A program made the position numbers and the translations under genes. Shown here in pieces: positions 29,082-38,717 of a stretch of 64,000 nt of DNA. Position 1 is the first letter of the stretch. The number at the start of each line of letters is the position of its first letter. The notes beneath the pieces were generated by a model. The model was not told where the DNA came from. It saw only the letters and a program-made list of their open reading frames with translations, and searched no databases. The stretch lies in contig NZ_AUZM01000004.1 in the NCBI RefSeq assembly GCF_000478195.2, positions 118,012 to 182,011 of the forward strand, written 5' to 3'. The stretch is from Lyngbya aestuarii BL J. GTDB lineage: Bacteria > Cyanobacteriota > Cyanobacteriia > Cyanobacteriales > Microcoleaceae.

Positions 29082-30800
29082 TTAAAGTTGGTCAACTAAT
29101 TTACCTGACGAATAAAACACCAAATCTTCGACTCTGGTTAAATCGATAAACCGCAGTTCATATTGATGATATTCTAAATTTGTGACTTGGTAGCTTTCTG
29201 TCTCTAAATCATTTTTATTCCAGGCATAGAATGAGGCTAAAGGATTATAAAGTTGAAATTGATAAACCCCCACTTCAGGATTATTCACCAAGATACTATC
29301 ATTCGCTTCAACTAAACTATGATTCATCACAATTTGAATATTATTGGTGGTGAACTTGACATTTTCAAAAGCGGGATTAAATTTTTTGCGGTGAAACTCA
29401 ATCTCAAATTGATTACTCGGATCAAATAAATAAAGACCTTGAATTAGTCCAGTTCGATAGATATAAGCACCATGATAGTTATCCGGTAAACTATTAATAA
29501 TTACTTGACTCTTAGGGATTTCCTGCAAACTCACTAAAAGATCTTCAGAGATTTTTGCTGCTGTATTCCAGTTTTGATTGAGATCATAGACTGACGTGCC
29601 AAAATACAGTAATATTGCACTCGAAACAATTAAAATTAACGCCAAATTTTGTAAAATTACAATCAAGATAATTGCCAAGAAAATCGCTGCAAATCCTGAA
29701 GCAAAATATAAATATCGTTCTCCTTGAGTATCAATCATAGAGACAGAAACCGTAATTGCAGGTAAAACTAGAGTGAAAAAAGACCCAATCAAAAAAACTA
29801 AAATCGGGGGAACTTCAGAGAACTGAGGACGACGTTTCCAACAAACGATTAAACTAAACAGAAATAATACAACTAACCCTAAAAATGCAATGAACCAAAA
29901 TGTAAAATCTGATTCAAGTCTAGGAGTGACAAAAGTTCGAGTCGGGTAAATGACCAAATTTTGTAAGATTCTATCCAGATCAAAACTTAAGTGAACTTCT
30001 TCTCCATATCCGCCAACCAATTCACCCAATTTTAAAAAACGGCTACAAAAGTAAATAATTAAAACCCAAATATAAAGTGAACAGATTGAAAACCGTCCGG
30101 CTAAAGTATTACGATTATTTTGTAGAATAAAATATTCATAGAGTTCAAAGAGTATAATTAAACCGGGATAAGTAACAACTGATTCTTTGGAGAGTAAAGC
30201 CGCAAAGAATGACAAAGCTGAAAAAATCAATAATCGAGGGGGAAAATAATATTTATAGCTGAGATAAAATACAAAAGAAAGTAAACCAAAAAATGTCGCA
30301 ACTCCATCCGTTCGAGCGGAAATCCAAGAAACAACCTCGGTATGACAAGGAAGTAATAGAAAAATCAACGCTGCTAAATAGGGAATCAATCGCTGATCCC
30401 TTGACTGAAATTTTAGATATTTCCCCAAGAAAAAAGCAATCAGTCCCACCCATAAACTATTCATCAAATGTAGCAAAAAATTAGTCAAATGATACCCAAA
30501 AGGATTAAGTCCCCAAACTTGATAATCTATAAAACTAATTAAACTTAAAACCGGTCGAAAAAATAACGATTGACCATGTTGCTGATTTACCCACAATCCC
30601 CAAGGCCCTAACTCAGAAAATAAAGCAATTAGCACAAAATCATCAGACAGAAAAAAATCATTAAAAACAGAAGAATAGGCAAAAACGCCACAACTAACGA
30701 TCAAACTCACAATCAATAGAGAATAAATCCAGTGGGGAAACTGCTTGAACGATTGTTTAGATACTGACATCGACGACTTTAAATCAGATTGAGAACTCAT
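29082..30800 (-). CDS. Polytopic membrane protein, GT-C/PMT-like
   Basis: 572 residues from the ATG at 30800 with AGGTG upstream; GTG 30809 is possible. About ten helices. The first outer loop reads NDFFLSDDFVLIALF, with the acidic pair typical of GT-C enzymes, then FRPVLSLISFIDY and LPCHTEVVSWISARTDG, which resembles the P-x-H-T-E-x-V ... R-x-D pattern of eukaryotic TMTC/PMT-like proteins. The C-terminal ~150 residues are soluble. Probably a polyprenyl-phosphate-sugar-dependent glycosyltransferase at the outer face. It is divergent from glmM. Confidence 0.65.
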   Translation of the reverse strand: MSSQSDLKSSMSVSKQSFKQFPHWIYSLLIVSLIVSCGVFAYSSVFNDFFLSDDFVLIALFSELGPWGLWVNQQHGQSLFFRPVLSLISFIDYQVWGLNPFGYHLTNFLLHLMNSLWVGLIAFFLGKYLKFQSRDQRLIPYLAALIFLLLPCHTEVVSWISARTDGVATFFGLLSFVFYLSYKYYFPPRLLIFSALSFFAALLSKESVVTYPGLIILFELYEYFILQNNRNTLAGRFSICSLYIWVLIIYFCSRFLKLGELVGGYGEEVHLSFDLDRILQNLVIYPTRTFVTPRLESDFTFWFIAFLGLVVLFLFSLIVCWKRRPQFSEVPPILVFLIGSFFTLVLPAITVSVSMIDTQGERYLYFASGFAAIFLAIILIVILQNLALILIVSSAILLYFGTSVYDLNQNWNTAAKISEDLLVSLQEIPKSQVIINSLPDNYHGAYIYRTGLIQGLYLFDPSNQFEIEFHRKKFNPAFENVKFTTNNIQIVMNHSLVEANDSILVNNPEVGVYQFQLYNPLASFYAWNKNDLETESYQVTNLEYHQYELRFIDLTRVEDLVFYSSGKLVDQL

Positions 30801-31190
30801 TATTTTCACCTGGATTAAAAATTAAAATAAAACACCAATAATCGGGGGTTAGACTCTGTATAATTAGGAGTCATCTAGACTCTTGATCAATGGATACTCA
30901 AGCCGGAATACAGCTAAACTTTAGTTGTAGCCAATCCTTCCCGATGCCACCCATAAACTACAAATTTGTATTCTATCTCGATGAATAAAAAATTGAATTA
31001 AATTTCTCAGTTCTGAATACAATAAAGGCAAGCTTTACAAATCCACTACCTTCTGAAGTAAAATTCAACTTGCATCTTTAGAGAATACCCTCACTGAAGC
31101 CTGGTAAAAATCCATTCAGTATTCATCTTCAGTTCCGGACATGGTATCCTCCACAATGAATGTGTGAGTACCTTGAGGAGTGAACTGATT
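30801..31190. promoter_or_regulatory. Divergent intergenic region upstream of glmM
   Basis: About 390 AT-rich bases. TATAAT near 30861-30866 on the plus strand could serve a promoter, but no -35 stands out. GAGGAG at about 31175-31180, ten bases before the ATG at 31191, decides the glmM start. Confidence 0.35.
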
Positions 31191-32663
31191 ATGGTCGTAG
31201 CATCCGCCCCAACTCAAGATGGAGGACTGCATCAGCCCGCTAAACCAACACAATTTATGAGACAATCTCCAATTAACTTTTTTGGCAGTATCACCGAACT
31301 CCCGGCTACACCCTTATTTGGCACCGATGGTATCCGAGGACGAGTCGGAGAACTCTTGAGCGCTCCCCTAGCCCTACAAGTTGGCTTTTGGGCTGGACAA
31401 GTTCTTCGCCAACAAACCCATAATCGGGGCCCGGTACTTCTCGGTCAGGATAGCAGAAACTCTGGCAATATGTTAGCAATGGCATTGTCAGCAGGTCTAA
31501 CAGCCGCAGGACTTGAAGTCTGGTATTTAGGCCTCTGTCCGACTCCAGGCGTTGCTTATCTCACCAGTACCAGTGAAGCCATCGGGGGCGTGATGATTTC
31601 CGCCAGCCACAACCCTCCAGAAGACAACGGAATTAAATTTTTTGGTTCAGAGGGTACAAAACTCCCTTCAGACGTACAGCAGCAAATAGAAGCCGCTCTG
31701 CGAGGACAAGCAAACTTTCCAGTCAGTTTCGGGAACTGTGGACAACACCACCATCGCTGTGAACTGGTAGAGGACTACGCCCAATCTCTACATCGTCCCC
31801 TGCTTCCGACTTTAAACCTCGAAGGGATGCGAATTGTTTTAGATTTAGCTTGGGGTGCTGCGGTTCATCTGGCGCCGAAAGTCTTCCGGCAAATGGGCGC
31901 TGAAGTCATTTGTCTCCATGACCAACCCGACGGTCATCAGATTAACGTCAATTGCGGTTCCACCCATCTCGGACGCCTACAACAAGCCGTTTTAGAAACA
32001 AAAGCAGATATGGGCTTTGCCTTTGATGGCGATGCAGACAGAGTTTTAGCCGTTGATAGTCAAGGTCGGGCAGTCGATGGCGACTACATTCTCTACTTCT
32101 GGGGTCAAACCCTCAGCCAAGCCGGACAACTTCCCGAAAATTTGATTATTTCTACCGTGATGGCAAACTTAGGCTTTGAACGGGCTTGGCAACAAAAGGG
32201 AGGTCAGTTGACTCGGACTGCCGTTGGCGACCAACACGTTCACGCTGAAATGAAACGCACCGGGGCGATGTTAGGGGGCGAACAATCGGGTCATATTCTT
32301 TGCCATCATTATGCGATGACAGGAGATGGTTTATTAACCGCCCTGCATATTGCTGCATTAGTCAAGCGTTCAGGTGTGACTCTGGCAACATTAGTAGACG
32401 AAAGTTTCCAAACCTATCCCCAATTATTGCGAAATGTTCGAGTAGAAGACGTTAACCGTCGTCGCAACTGGAAACAGTGTGAACCCCTGATCAATGCAAT
32501 TCAAGAAGCAGAAACCGAAATGGGCGATCAAGGCCGGATTTTAGTACGGGCATCGGGGACTGAACCTGTAATTCGGGTGATGGTTGAAGCCATTCGCAAC
32601 GAACTCGCTAATCTGTGGGCCGACCGCTTGGTTTCCGTCGTTCAGCACCATCTCGCCGTCTAA
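31191..32663 (+). CDS. glmM: Phosphoglucosamine mutase
   Basis: 490 residues. It converts glucosamine-6-P to glucosamine-1-P on the way to UDP-GlcNAc for peptidoglycan and glycans. Active-site serine S139 is in [11 protein letters not shown], the metal site is DGDADRV, the sugar site is GEQSGH, and the phosphate site is [12 protein letters not shown], all in order. The N-terminal ~40 residues precede the conserved [12 protein letters not shown] and are an extension common in cyanobacterial GlmM. The ATG at 31191 has GAGGAG upstream; a GTG at 31164 would add nine residues. Confidence 0.95.
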   Translation: MVVASAPTQDGGLHQPAKPTQFMRQSPINFFGSITELPATPLFGTDGIRGRVGELLSAPLALQVGFWAGQVLRQQTHNRGPVLLGQDSRNSGNMLAMALSAGLTAAGLEVWYLGLCPTPGVAYLTSTSEAIGGVMISASHNPPEDNGIKFFGSEGTKLPSDVQQQIEAALRGQANFPVSFGNCGQHHHRCELVEDYAQSLHRPLLPTLNLEGMRIVLDLAWGAAVHLAPKVFRQMGAEVICLHDQPDGHQINVNCGSTHLGRLQQAVLETKADMGFAFDGDADRVLAVDSQGRAVDGDYILYFWGQTLSQAGQLPENLIISTVMANLGFERAWQQKGGQLTRTAVGDQHVHAEMKRTGAMLGGEQSGHILCHHYAMTGDGLLTALHIAALVKRSGVTLATLVDESFQTYPQLLRNVRVEDVNRRRNWKQCEPLINAIQEAETEMGDQGRILVRASGTEPVIRVMVEAIRNELANLWADRLVSVVQHHLAV

Positions 32664-32956
32664 TAAACTCACTTTAAAATTTCAAATTTTTAAATCGGGT
32701 CGTCGGAAGCGATCGCATCATTAGATGTTCAATTCCTGGCGATCCGATTGCTATTTGCCATGACCGTCTGACATACCGGACATTTTGAATTAGATTGTTA
32801 TAATGGCTAATTAGTGAAAAATTATCTTAGCTTTGATTAACAAAAGCTTGATTTTGAGATCAGGGATTGCTGCATCAAAATAATAAAAATAAACATCAGA
32901 TAATTTTTTAAAAAGTAATAAAATAGAATTTATTTCTCAGCTAGGGTAAGCAAAAG

Positions 32957-34570
32957 ATGGTTGTCAAACAAAAATCTAAGCGCAATAAATCAAAGAAAAA
33001 AAAAGCAAGTTCTCAACCCAAAATCAGTAAAAAAGAACTCAAAATTCGCAAACAAAAAACCGCCAAAGAAATCAAAAAACTAATGTCCTTAGTGTCTTCG
33101 GTTGGGGTTTTAGCGGTACTGGTTGGCGTGGCTTTATTTTTTGTCAAAGATGAGAAACTGGCGATCGCAGGTGGTGGCGGTATTCTAGTTGCTACATTGT
33201 CCTACAAATACCCCATGCAAGGACTGTGGGCATTCCTGATCTATCTACCTTTTTCAGGAACGATAACCTACTGGATTGGTGGGGGAAATGCACTCTTTCA
33301 ACTGGCCAAAGATGGCTTTTATTTTCCTGCCCTCATTGCCCTTGTTCAAGAATTAAAACGTCAACATAAACCCTTTCTTGTTCACAAAGCCGTTAAAACT
33401 CCACTTTTTATTCTGCTGGGTTTTTGTCTACTGACACTCATCTTAGTTAACGGTTTACAACAACTTGATCCACCCTATCCCAATGACAAACCTATTTTAA
33501 TGGGAATTCTTGGACTCAAAGTTTTTCTTGGGTATGTTCCATTAATGACCTGCGCTTATTATCAAATCAAAGATCAAAAATCCTTACTTTTTCTAACCCG
33601 GATGACCGTAGTTTTAGCAATTATTTGTTGTGTTTTAGGAGTGATGCAGTATCAATTTCTGGTTTCCGGGCGTTGTCAAGGAACAGACCATTTAAGCGGA
33701 GATGATTTATTTAAAGCAACCCTCGATGCAAAATGCTTAGTTGGCGGTTCATTAGTCTTTAGTCCCTCACAAAGCATGATCCGTTTACCCGGTACTTTTG
33801 TCGCCCCTTGGCAATGGGCTTGGTTCCTCATTGCTAATGCCTTTTTTACCTTTGCAACCGCCTTTAGTGATCCTTCCCCAATCTGGCGAATGGTGGGCTT
33901 AGGAGGGATGGCGTTAGTGTTTGTCAATTCAGCAATTTCAGGTCAACGAATTGCCCTCGCTTTAGTTCCTTTAGTAACAGTAATTCTTCTAGTTTTAACG
34001 GGTCAAGTTACCAACTTAAAACGGTTTCTTCCCATTGCTGCCGGACTGGGTTTAGTCTTAGGAATTGCCGTCATTGCTAACCCCCAAATTATTCAAGAAC
34101 GGATTGATAGTTTTGTCTCTCGTTGGGAAGCTTCCCCCCCAACCGCCTTTATCGCTGAACAGTTTGAACATAGTACAGGACGACAAGAAGGAATTTTTGG
34201 AAACGGACTCGGACGGGCCACCAATTCCACCCGAATTTTTGGGGAAACAAAACTGATCGAAACCTATTATCCTAAACTCATTTATGAACTCGGTCCGGTC
34301 GGAACCATTGGCTTTTTAGGATTAGTCACAACTCTCACCTTTACCACCTTTAAAACCTATCGTTCCCTCAAAGAAAAAAATATTCGCAGCTTTGGGGCTT
34401 CGTTTTGGGTGTTTGTATTAATTATTAGTTATAACACTTACTATTATCCCCTAGATGTCGATCCCGTTGCCGTTTATTATTGGTATTTTGTTGGGGTGAT
34501 TTATCGACTTCCCGACATCGACAAACAAGAACTAAAACGACTCAAAGAGGAAGAAGAACAAGGGGGTTAA
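32957..34570 (+). CDS. hpsL: O-antigen ligase/polymerase-like membrane protein, HpsL-type
   Basis: 537 residues. A very basic N-terminal tail (about 40 residues, Lys-rich) leads into about ten transmembrane helices. The large outer loop with R-x-x-x-W (SFVSRWEASPPTAF) and the following FGNGLGRATNS match Wzy/WaaL-type polymerase-ligases. The gene is followed by a GT2 and a GT4 in the order I associate with hormogonium polysaccharide genes hpsL-hpsN-hpsO. That locus makes the slime used for gliding of filaments. The assignment to HpsL is from recalled family features and gene order, not a search. Confidence 0.7.
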   Translation: MVVKQKSKRNKSKKKKASSQPKISKKELKIRKQKTAKEIKKLMSLVSSVGVLAVLVGVALFFVKDEKLAIAGGGGILVATLSYKYPMQGLWAFLIYLPFSGTITYWIGGGNALFQLAKDGFYFPALIALVQELKRQHKPFLVHKAVKTPLFILLGFCLLTLILVNGLQQLDPPYPNDKPILMGILGLKVFLGYVPLMTCAYYQIKDQKSLLFLTRMTVVLAIICCVLGVMQYQFLVSGRCQGTDHLSGDDLFKATLDAKCLVGGSLVFSPSQSMIRLPGTFVAPWQWAWFLIANAFFTFATAFSDPSPIWRMVGLGGMALVFVNSAISGQRIALALVPLVTVILLVLTGQVTNLKRFLPIAAGLGLVLGIAVIANPQIIQERIDSFVSRWEASPPTAFIAEQFEHSTGRQEGIFGNGLGRATNSTRIFGETKLIETYYPKLIYELGPVGTIGFLGLVTTLTFTTFKTYRSLKEKNIRSFGASFWVFVLIISYNTYYYPLDVDPVAVYYWYFVGVIYRLPDIDKQELKRLKEEEEQGG

Positions 34571-34788
34571 TTCATAACCCGTCAACAATGATAAATTATC
34601 AATGATCAATCTTCCCTGATTCCCAACTCCCAACTTCTTTTGAGATCCCATCACCTGTAACGTAACTTAACTGAAATTCACTTGGGCATCGAAGATTGAG
34701 GGGGTACAATATTGATAAACAAACTCCCCGTTTAAATTAAGTCCCCTTTTCCCCTCATTACTCGTTTAGATTTTAGCGAAAATCACCT
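34571..34788 (+). promoter_or_regulatory. Spacer between hpsL- and hpsN-type genes
   Basis: 218 bases. TACAAT at about 34706-34711 could be a -10 box, so hpsN may have its own promoter. A repeat of 'TTCCCAACTCCCAAC' type occurs at about 34619-34636. Confidence 0.3.
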
Positions 34789-35787
34789 ATGGACTGGCCT
34801 AAAATTTCTGTCATTATTCCCACCTATAACCGCGAGGAAGCTTTGCGGGAAACCTTAGTTGATGTTCTCAAACAAGACTATCCCCAGTTTGAAGTCTTAG
34901 TCGTCGATCAAACTCATTCTCATCAAAGCGAAACTCAAACCTATTTAGAAGAACTTGCTAAGACCGGTAAAATTACATGGTATCGTCTAGAATGGGCAAG
35001 TTTACCCGGCGCCCGTAACTACGCAGTTCGACGTTCAACCGGGGACATTATCCTATTTATTGATGATGACGTTCAACTGACTGAAAGCTTTCTGACAGCC
35101 CATGCCAGTAATTATATCGCAGCCGGAACCTCTACCCCTAAAAATATTGGTGCCGTCGCTGGACGAGTTTTTGATCGCATGAAATTAGGAGATTCTGGAG
35201 GAGATTTAGTGATCGAAGAATTACCTCCCCAAGCTTCTGATCCGGGAATTGCTTGGTATCATATTGATTTAGTTCACACTGTTAAACCCCAACAAGTGAT
35301 TTCCGCCCGAGGGTGTAATATGTCTTTTCGGCGAGAAATTTTTGATCAACATGGTTTACATTTTGATGAACGGTTTAAAGGTAGTGCTGTTCGGGAAGAA
35401 TCAGATTTTTGTTTACGAGTGCGAAAAACAGGCTATATTATTTGGTACGATCCTGAAGCGAATTTAGTTCATTTAGGCGAAGAAGTCGGAGGGTGTCACG
35501 ATATTAGTACCCGTTCAATGCAATATCAAATTACCTTCTACCACAATCACTTTTTGATGGGGTTAAAAAACCTCACCTTGGGTCAATGTTTGCGCTTTTT
35601 TGCCAAACTATTTGATTGTCATGTTCTCGGACATCCTCCCTGTAATAAAAGTGGTTCTCCCCTGAAAGTCTTAACCCGATTTGTCTTTTACACATTAGGA
35701 CTTTTTAAAGCCATTGGAACTCAGATTAAATCCCTTTGGAATCAAGGTCAAGTTTACACTCAGCAAGATGAATTAGCCCAAACTTAA
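34789..35787 (+). CDS. hpsN: Family 2 glycosyltransferase, HpsN-type
   Basis: 332 residues, GT-A fold. KISVIIPTYNREEALRETL and FEVLVVDQTHSHQ at the start, then GDIILFIDDDVQLTESF with the D-D-D/D-x-D metal site, and REESDFCLRVRKTGY as the catalytic E-D region. It transfers a sugar from a nucleotide donor in the cytosol. The C-terminus has hydrophobic stretches (FVFYTLGLFKAIG) that may attach it to the membrane. It lies in the hpsL-N-O order. Confidence 0.75.
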   Translation: MDWPKISVIIPTYNREEALRETLVDVLKQDYPQFEVLVVDQTHSHQSETQTYLEELAKTGKITWYRLEWASLPGARNYAVRRSTGDIILFIDDDVQLTESFLTAHASNYIAAGTSTPKNIGAVAGRVFDRMKLGDSGGDLVIEELPPQASDPGIAWYHIDLVHTVKPQQVISARGCNMSFRREIFDQHGLHFDERFKGSAVREESDFCLRVRKTGYIIWYDPEANLVHLGEEVGGCHDISTRSMQYQITFYHNHFLMGLKNLTLGQCLRFFAKLFDCHVLGHPPCNKSGSPLKVLTRFVFYTLGLFKAIGTQIKSLWNQGQVYTQQDELAQT

Positions 35788-35850
35788 AGGGTTTTGAGGG
35801 TTGAAAATTATCTTGTACTTTACTCCTTATTCTTCAATTTAGGCTAAACA

Positions 35851-37026
35851 ATGAAAATTTTAGTTGCTAGCCATACTTATATCGTAGATCTCAACCGGGA
35901 AAAATGGCGGGCTTTAGCCCATCTCTCTCCGGAAATCGAAGTAACGCTTGTTGTTCCCCGTCGTTGGAAACCGGGAGGCGTTCAAAATAAAATTATTGAT
36001 TCTGAATATTTAGATGAAGGATCTTTTAAAGTCGTTCCCGTTTCTAACTTCAGTCAAAACAATCAAGGCTTACTTACCTTTGGATTAGATTTAATTCCCC
36101 TTCTCCAAAACTTTAAACCAAATATTATCCAAGTTGAACAAGGTGCCAAAGCCATTACCTATTCTCAGTTTATTACCTGCAATAAACTCTTAGGACTGAA
36201 AGCTAAAAATGTCTTTTTTACTTGGTGGAATCTTCCCTACACGTTAAAATTTCCCATTTCCCTCATCGAAGCCTATAACCTCAAAAATACCGATGGAATT
36301 GTAGTGGGAAATCAAGACGGTTCAGATATTTTACGACAACGGGGTTACACGGGGGCGATGGAAGTTATGCCTCAACTAGGTGTCGATGAAAGTCTATTTA
36401 AACCCGATCCTCAACCCGAATTAAAAGCAGAATTGGGAATTCATTCTGATGAATTTGTTGTGGGGTTTGTCGGACGATTTGTGGAAGAAAAAGGACTTTT
36501 AACTTTGGTTGAAGCCTTGACAAAAGTACAAGAATTATCTTGGAAAGCGTTATTATTGGGTCGGGGAGAATTAAAACAACAAATTCTCGAAAAAGCCGCA
36601 GAATTTGGCATTAAAGATAGATTGATTTTTGTAGAAAGTGTTCCTCACGACGAGGTACAACGTTATATTAATGCCATGAACGTGTTGGTTTTACCTTCCG
36701 AAACCACTTACAAATTTAAAACCCTCACAGCAGTTGGCTGGAAAGAACAATTTGGTCATGTTTTAATTGAAGCAATGGCTTGTAAAGTTCCGGTTATTGG
36801 TTCAGACTCCGGTGAAATTCCTCATGTGATTGGGGAAGCCGGGTTAATTTTTCCTGAAGGAAAAGCCGAAGCATTGGGCGAAAGTCTACGTCAGTTAATC
36901 GAAAATCCCCAACGAACTGAAGATTTAGCCCAGCAAGGTTATGAACGGGCTTTGAGAAGTTATACCAATAAAGCCTTAGCCCAACAGTTACTAACTTTTT
37001 ACCAAAAATTGATCTCCCCCAAATAA
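35851..37026 (+). CDS. hpsO: Family 4 glycosyltransferase, HpsO-type
   Basis: 391 residues. It starts MKILVASHTYIVDLNREKWR, a distinctive N-terminus. GT-B donor half: FVVGFVGRFVEEKGLLTLVE, KALLLGRGELKQQI, then FGHVLIEAMACKVPVIGSDS with the EX7E-type motif and SGEIPHVIGEAGLIFPEG. It starts 63 bases after the GT2, so the two are probably cotranscribed. Cytosolic glycosyltransferase of the slime/exopolysaccharide pathway by context. Confidence 0.75.
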   Translation: MKILVASHTYIVDLNREKWRALAHLSPEIEVTLVVPRRWKPGGVQNKIIDSEYLDEGSFKVVPVSNFSQNNQGLLTFGLDLIPLLQNFKPNIIQVEQGAKAITYSQFITCNKLLGLKAKNVFFTWWNLPYTLKFPISLIEAYNLKNTDGIVVGNQDGSDILRQRGYTGAMEVMPQLGVDESLFKPDPQPELKAELGIHSDEFVVGFVGRFVEEKGLLTLVEALTKVQELSWKALLLGRGELKQQILEKAAEFGIKDRLIFVESVPHDEVQRYINAMNVLVLPSETTYKFKTLTAVGWKEQFGHVLIEAMACKVPVIGSDSGEIPHVIGEAGLIFPEGKAEALGESLRQLIENPQRTEDLAQQGYERALRSYTNKALAQQLLTFYQKLISPK

Positions 37027-37193
37027 ATGCTCTATTTCCTCTGAATTGATCAGTTTCTCAAATATTGGTGTTTTTCTTTGTGTCTTTGGAATAAGTTGCT
37101 CAAAAATTAAATTCTGAGTCAAGTTAATCAAAACATGAACTTAATTTAACTCAATCTTGACACTCCCCGCCATAAATGACGGAGATTCTTGGT

Positions 37194-38439
37194 TCACAGT
37201 TCACGCTTTCCAATGCAGGATTGCTCCAACATAAAAAGAGGCGGAAACTCCCCAAGCTTTAAAGATCCGGTCTGCCCGACCGTACTTAGAGCCTTTTTCA
37301 GAATGTTTTTAGCCGCATTAACATCCCTGTCTTCTGTATATCCGCAGTGAGGACAAATATGTGTTATTGTTGACAGAGATTTGACGACTTTCTTGCCACA
37401 GTTAGAGCAGTTTTGAGAGGTATTATGGGGAGATACTGGTATTGTTAGCTTCCCATATTTTATTGCAAAATATTCTAACCAATGACGAAAAATAGACCAA
37501 CCCACATCTGAAATTGATTTGGCTAAATGTCGATTTTTGACCATACCTTTAACATTTAAGGCGACCTAGGCAACCAAATCGTTAGATTGGATTACGCAGT
37601 ATGCAACTCGCTTGCAATACTCTTTACGCTGCCTGCTTACTCTTAAATGTTTTCGGGCATACCGACATCTTGCCTTGTGGTAATTTTTAGACTGCGGTTT
37701 GACTCCTCGAACGTACTTTTTGGATTTTTTGCGATTAGCACGATTTAATTGTTTTTCAGATGAACGATAGAATTGGGGATTTTCAACAGTATTTCCGAAG
37801 CTATCAGCCAAAAAATATTTAATCCCAACATCTAATCCTATCGCTTTTCCCGTTGGTTCAGTTTCAATTCGCACATCAACTGAAATGGCAAACTGCACGT
37901 AGTACCCGTCTGCTCTCCTGACCAACCGAACTCGCTTAATATCTTTGAGTTGGTAAAAATTAAGGTCATAAGTTCCCTTTAGCTTCAGCTTACCGATTCC
38001 GTTTTTATCGGTAAAGGTAATTGCTTTTCTGTTTTCCGAAAGCTTCCAGCCGGAAGACTTGTACTCAACAGAACGAGCGTTTTTTTTGAACCTGGGAAAC
38101 CCTTTTCTTGGTGCGCTTCCTCTAGCGGCTTGCGAAGCCGCGAGGTCGCACCGCTTCTTTCCGGGGGTTTTTTTCTTGCAGTTGTCGTAAAATCGACTAA
38201 TCGCACTCCACGCACATTCTGCCGCAGACTGTCTCGCTTGAGAGTTGAGCTTGTTTGCAAAGGTATATTGTTTCGCCAATATCAAGCAATTGCTTGTTGA
38301 GGTCATACTTCCCCACCCTAATATTATCCATCCAATGCCTCAAGCATTTATTGCGGATGAACTGATAGGTTCGGATTGCCTCATCAATTGCTTGATACTG
38401 ACTATTTTTACCTTTTGCTTTGAACTCGAAGACTATCAA
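37194..38439 (-). pseudogene. tnpB: Broken tnpB (RNA-guided nuclease of IS200/IS605)
   Basis: N-terminus at 38439: MIVFEFKAKGKNSQYQAIDE and IRNKCLRHWMDNIR. A one-base insertion near 38288-38291 shifts the frame. The middle reads LNSQARQSAAECAWSAISRF, FPRFKKNARSVEYKSSGWKL and AIGLDVGIKYFLADS, which holds the first RuvC aspartate. An in-frame TAG at 37566-37568 interrupts it. The C-terminus has the zinc ribbon NCSNCGKK ... ICPHCGY and DRDVNAAKNIL with the third RuvC aspartate. At the stop, the family pattern V-A-Y-E-D-L is read as V-A-stop-V-A-L, so the catalytic glutamate is also gone. A palindromic insert lies at 38110-38152. Confidence 0.9.
38110..38152. repeat. Nested palindromic element inserted in frame in tnpB
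   Basis: GGTGCG (38110-38115), CCTC (38119-38122), GCGGCTT (38125-38131), loop GCG, AAGCCGC (38135-38141), GAGG (38142-38145), CGCACC (38147-38152): three nested stems. It adds about 16 residues (R-C-D-L-A-A-S-Q-A-A-R-G-S-A-P) between PGKK and KGFPRFKK, which are normally adjacent in TnpB, and keeps the reading frame. Confidence 0.75.
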
Positions 38440-38450
38440 GTTTAGATCTA

Positions 38451-38717
38451 TCGCGATTAATTTACGCTGACCATACTAGCATAGAATTGCAAAAGCAACC
38501 GTGTCGAACAGTTACTTTTTACCTTGGGGAGTCCATGTCCTGATAAAAATTCAAGATTCAACTTCAGAGAAAAGCGATAAAATCAGAAAGAGATTCAGAC
38601 CGATGAAAATATTAACATTCACAGCCGGGAGGAAATCCGAAGAACCCAAGTGACTAAAAATGTCCCGTTTTTCGATACAATAGAAGTTATGTACCCCATG
38701 CGATCAAAACTCTGAGT
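38451..38717 (+). promoter_or_regulatory. Upstream region of accA
   Basis: About 270 bases. TACAAT at 38676-38681 is a candidate -10, roughly 37 bases before the GTG start. No further motif is recognised. Confidence 0.35.

Larger units (their letters stand above)
37150..38450 (-). mobile_element. Decayed IS200/IS605-type element carrying only tnpB
   Basis: The span holds a broken tnpB and, beyond its 3' end, an imperfect hairpin at about 37157-37190 (CCGTCATTTATGGCGG on the minus strand), as in the right ends of cyanobacterial IS605-family elements and the 3' part of omega RNAs. No tnpA (Y1 transposase) is present. Exact ends are uncertain. It separates the hps-like genes from accA. Confidence 0.75.
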
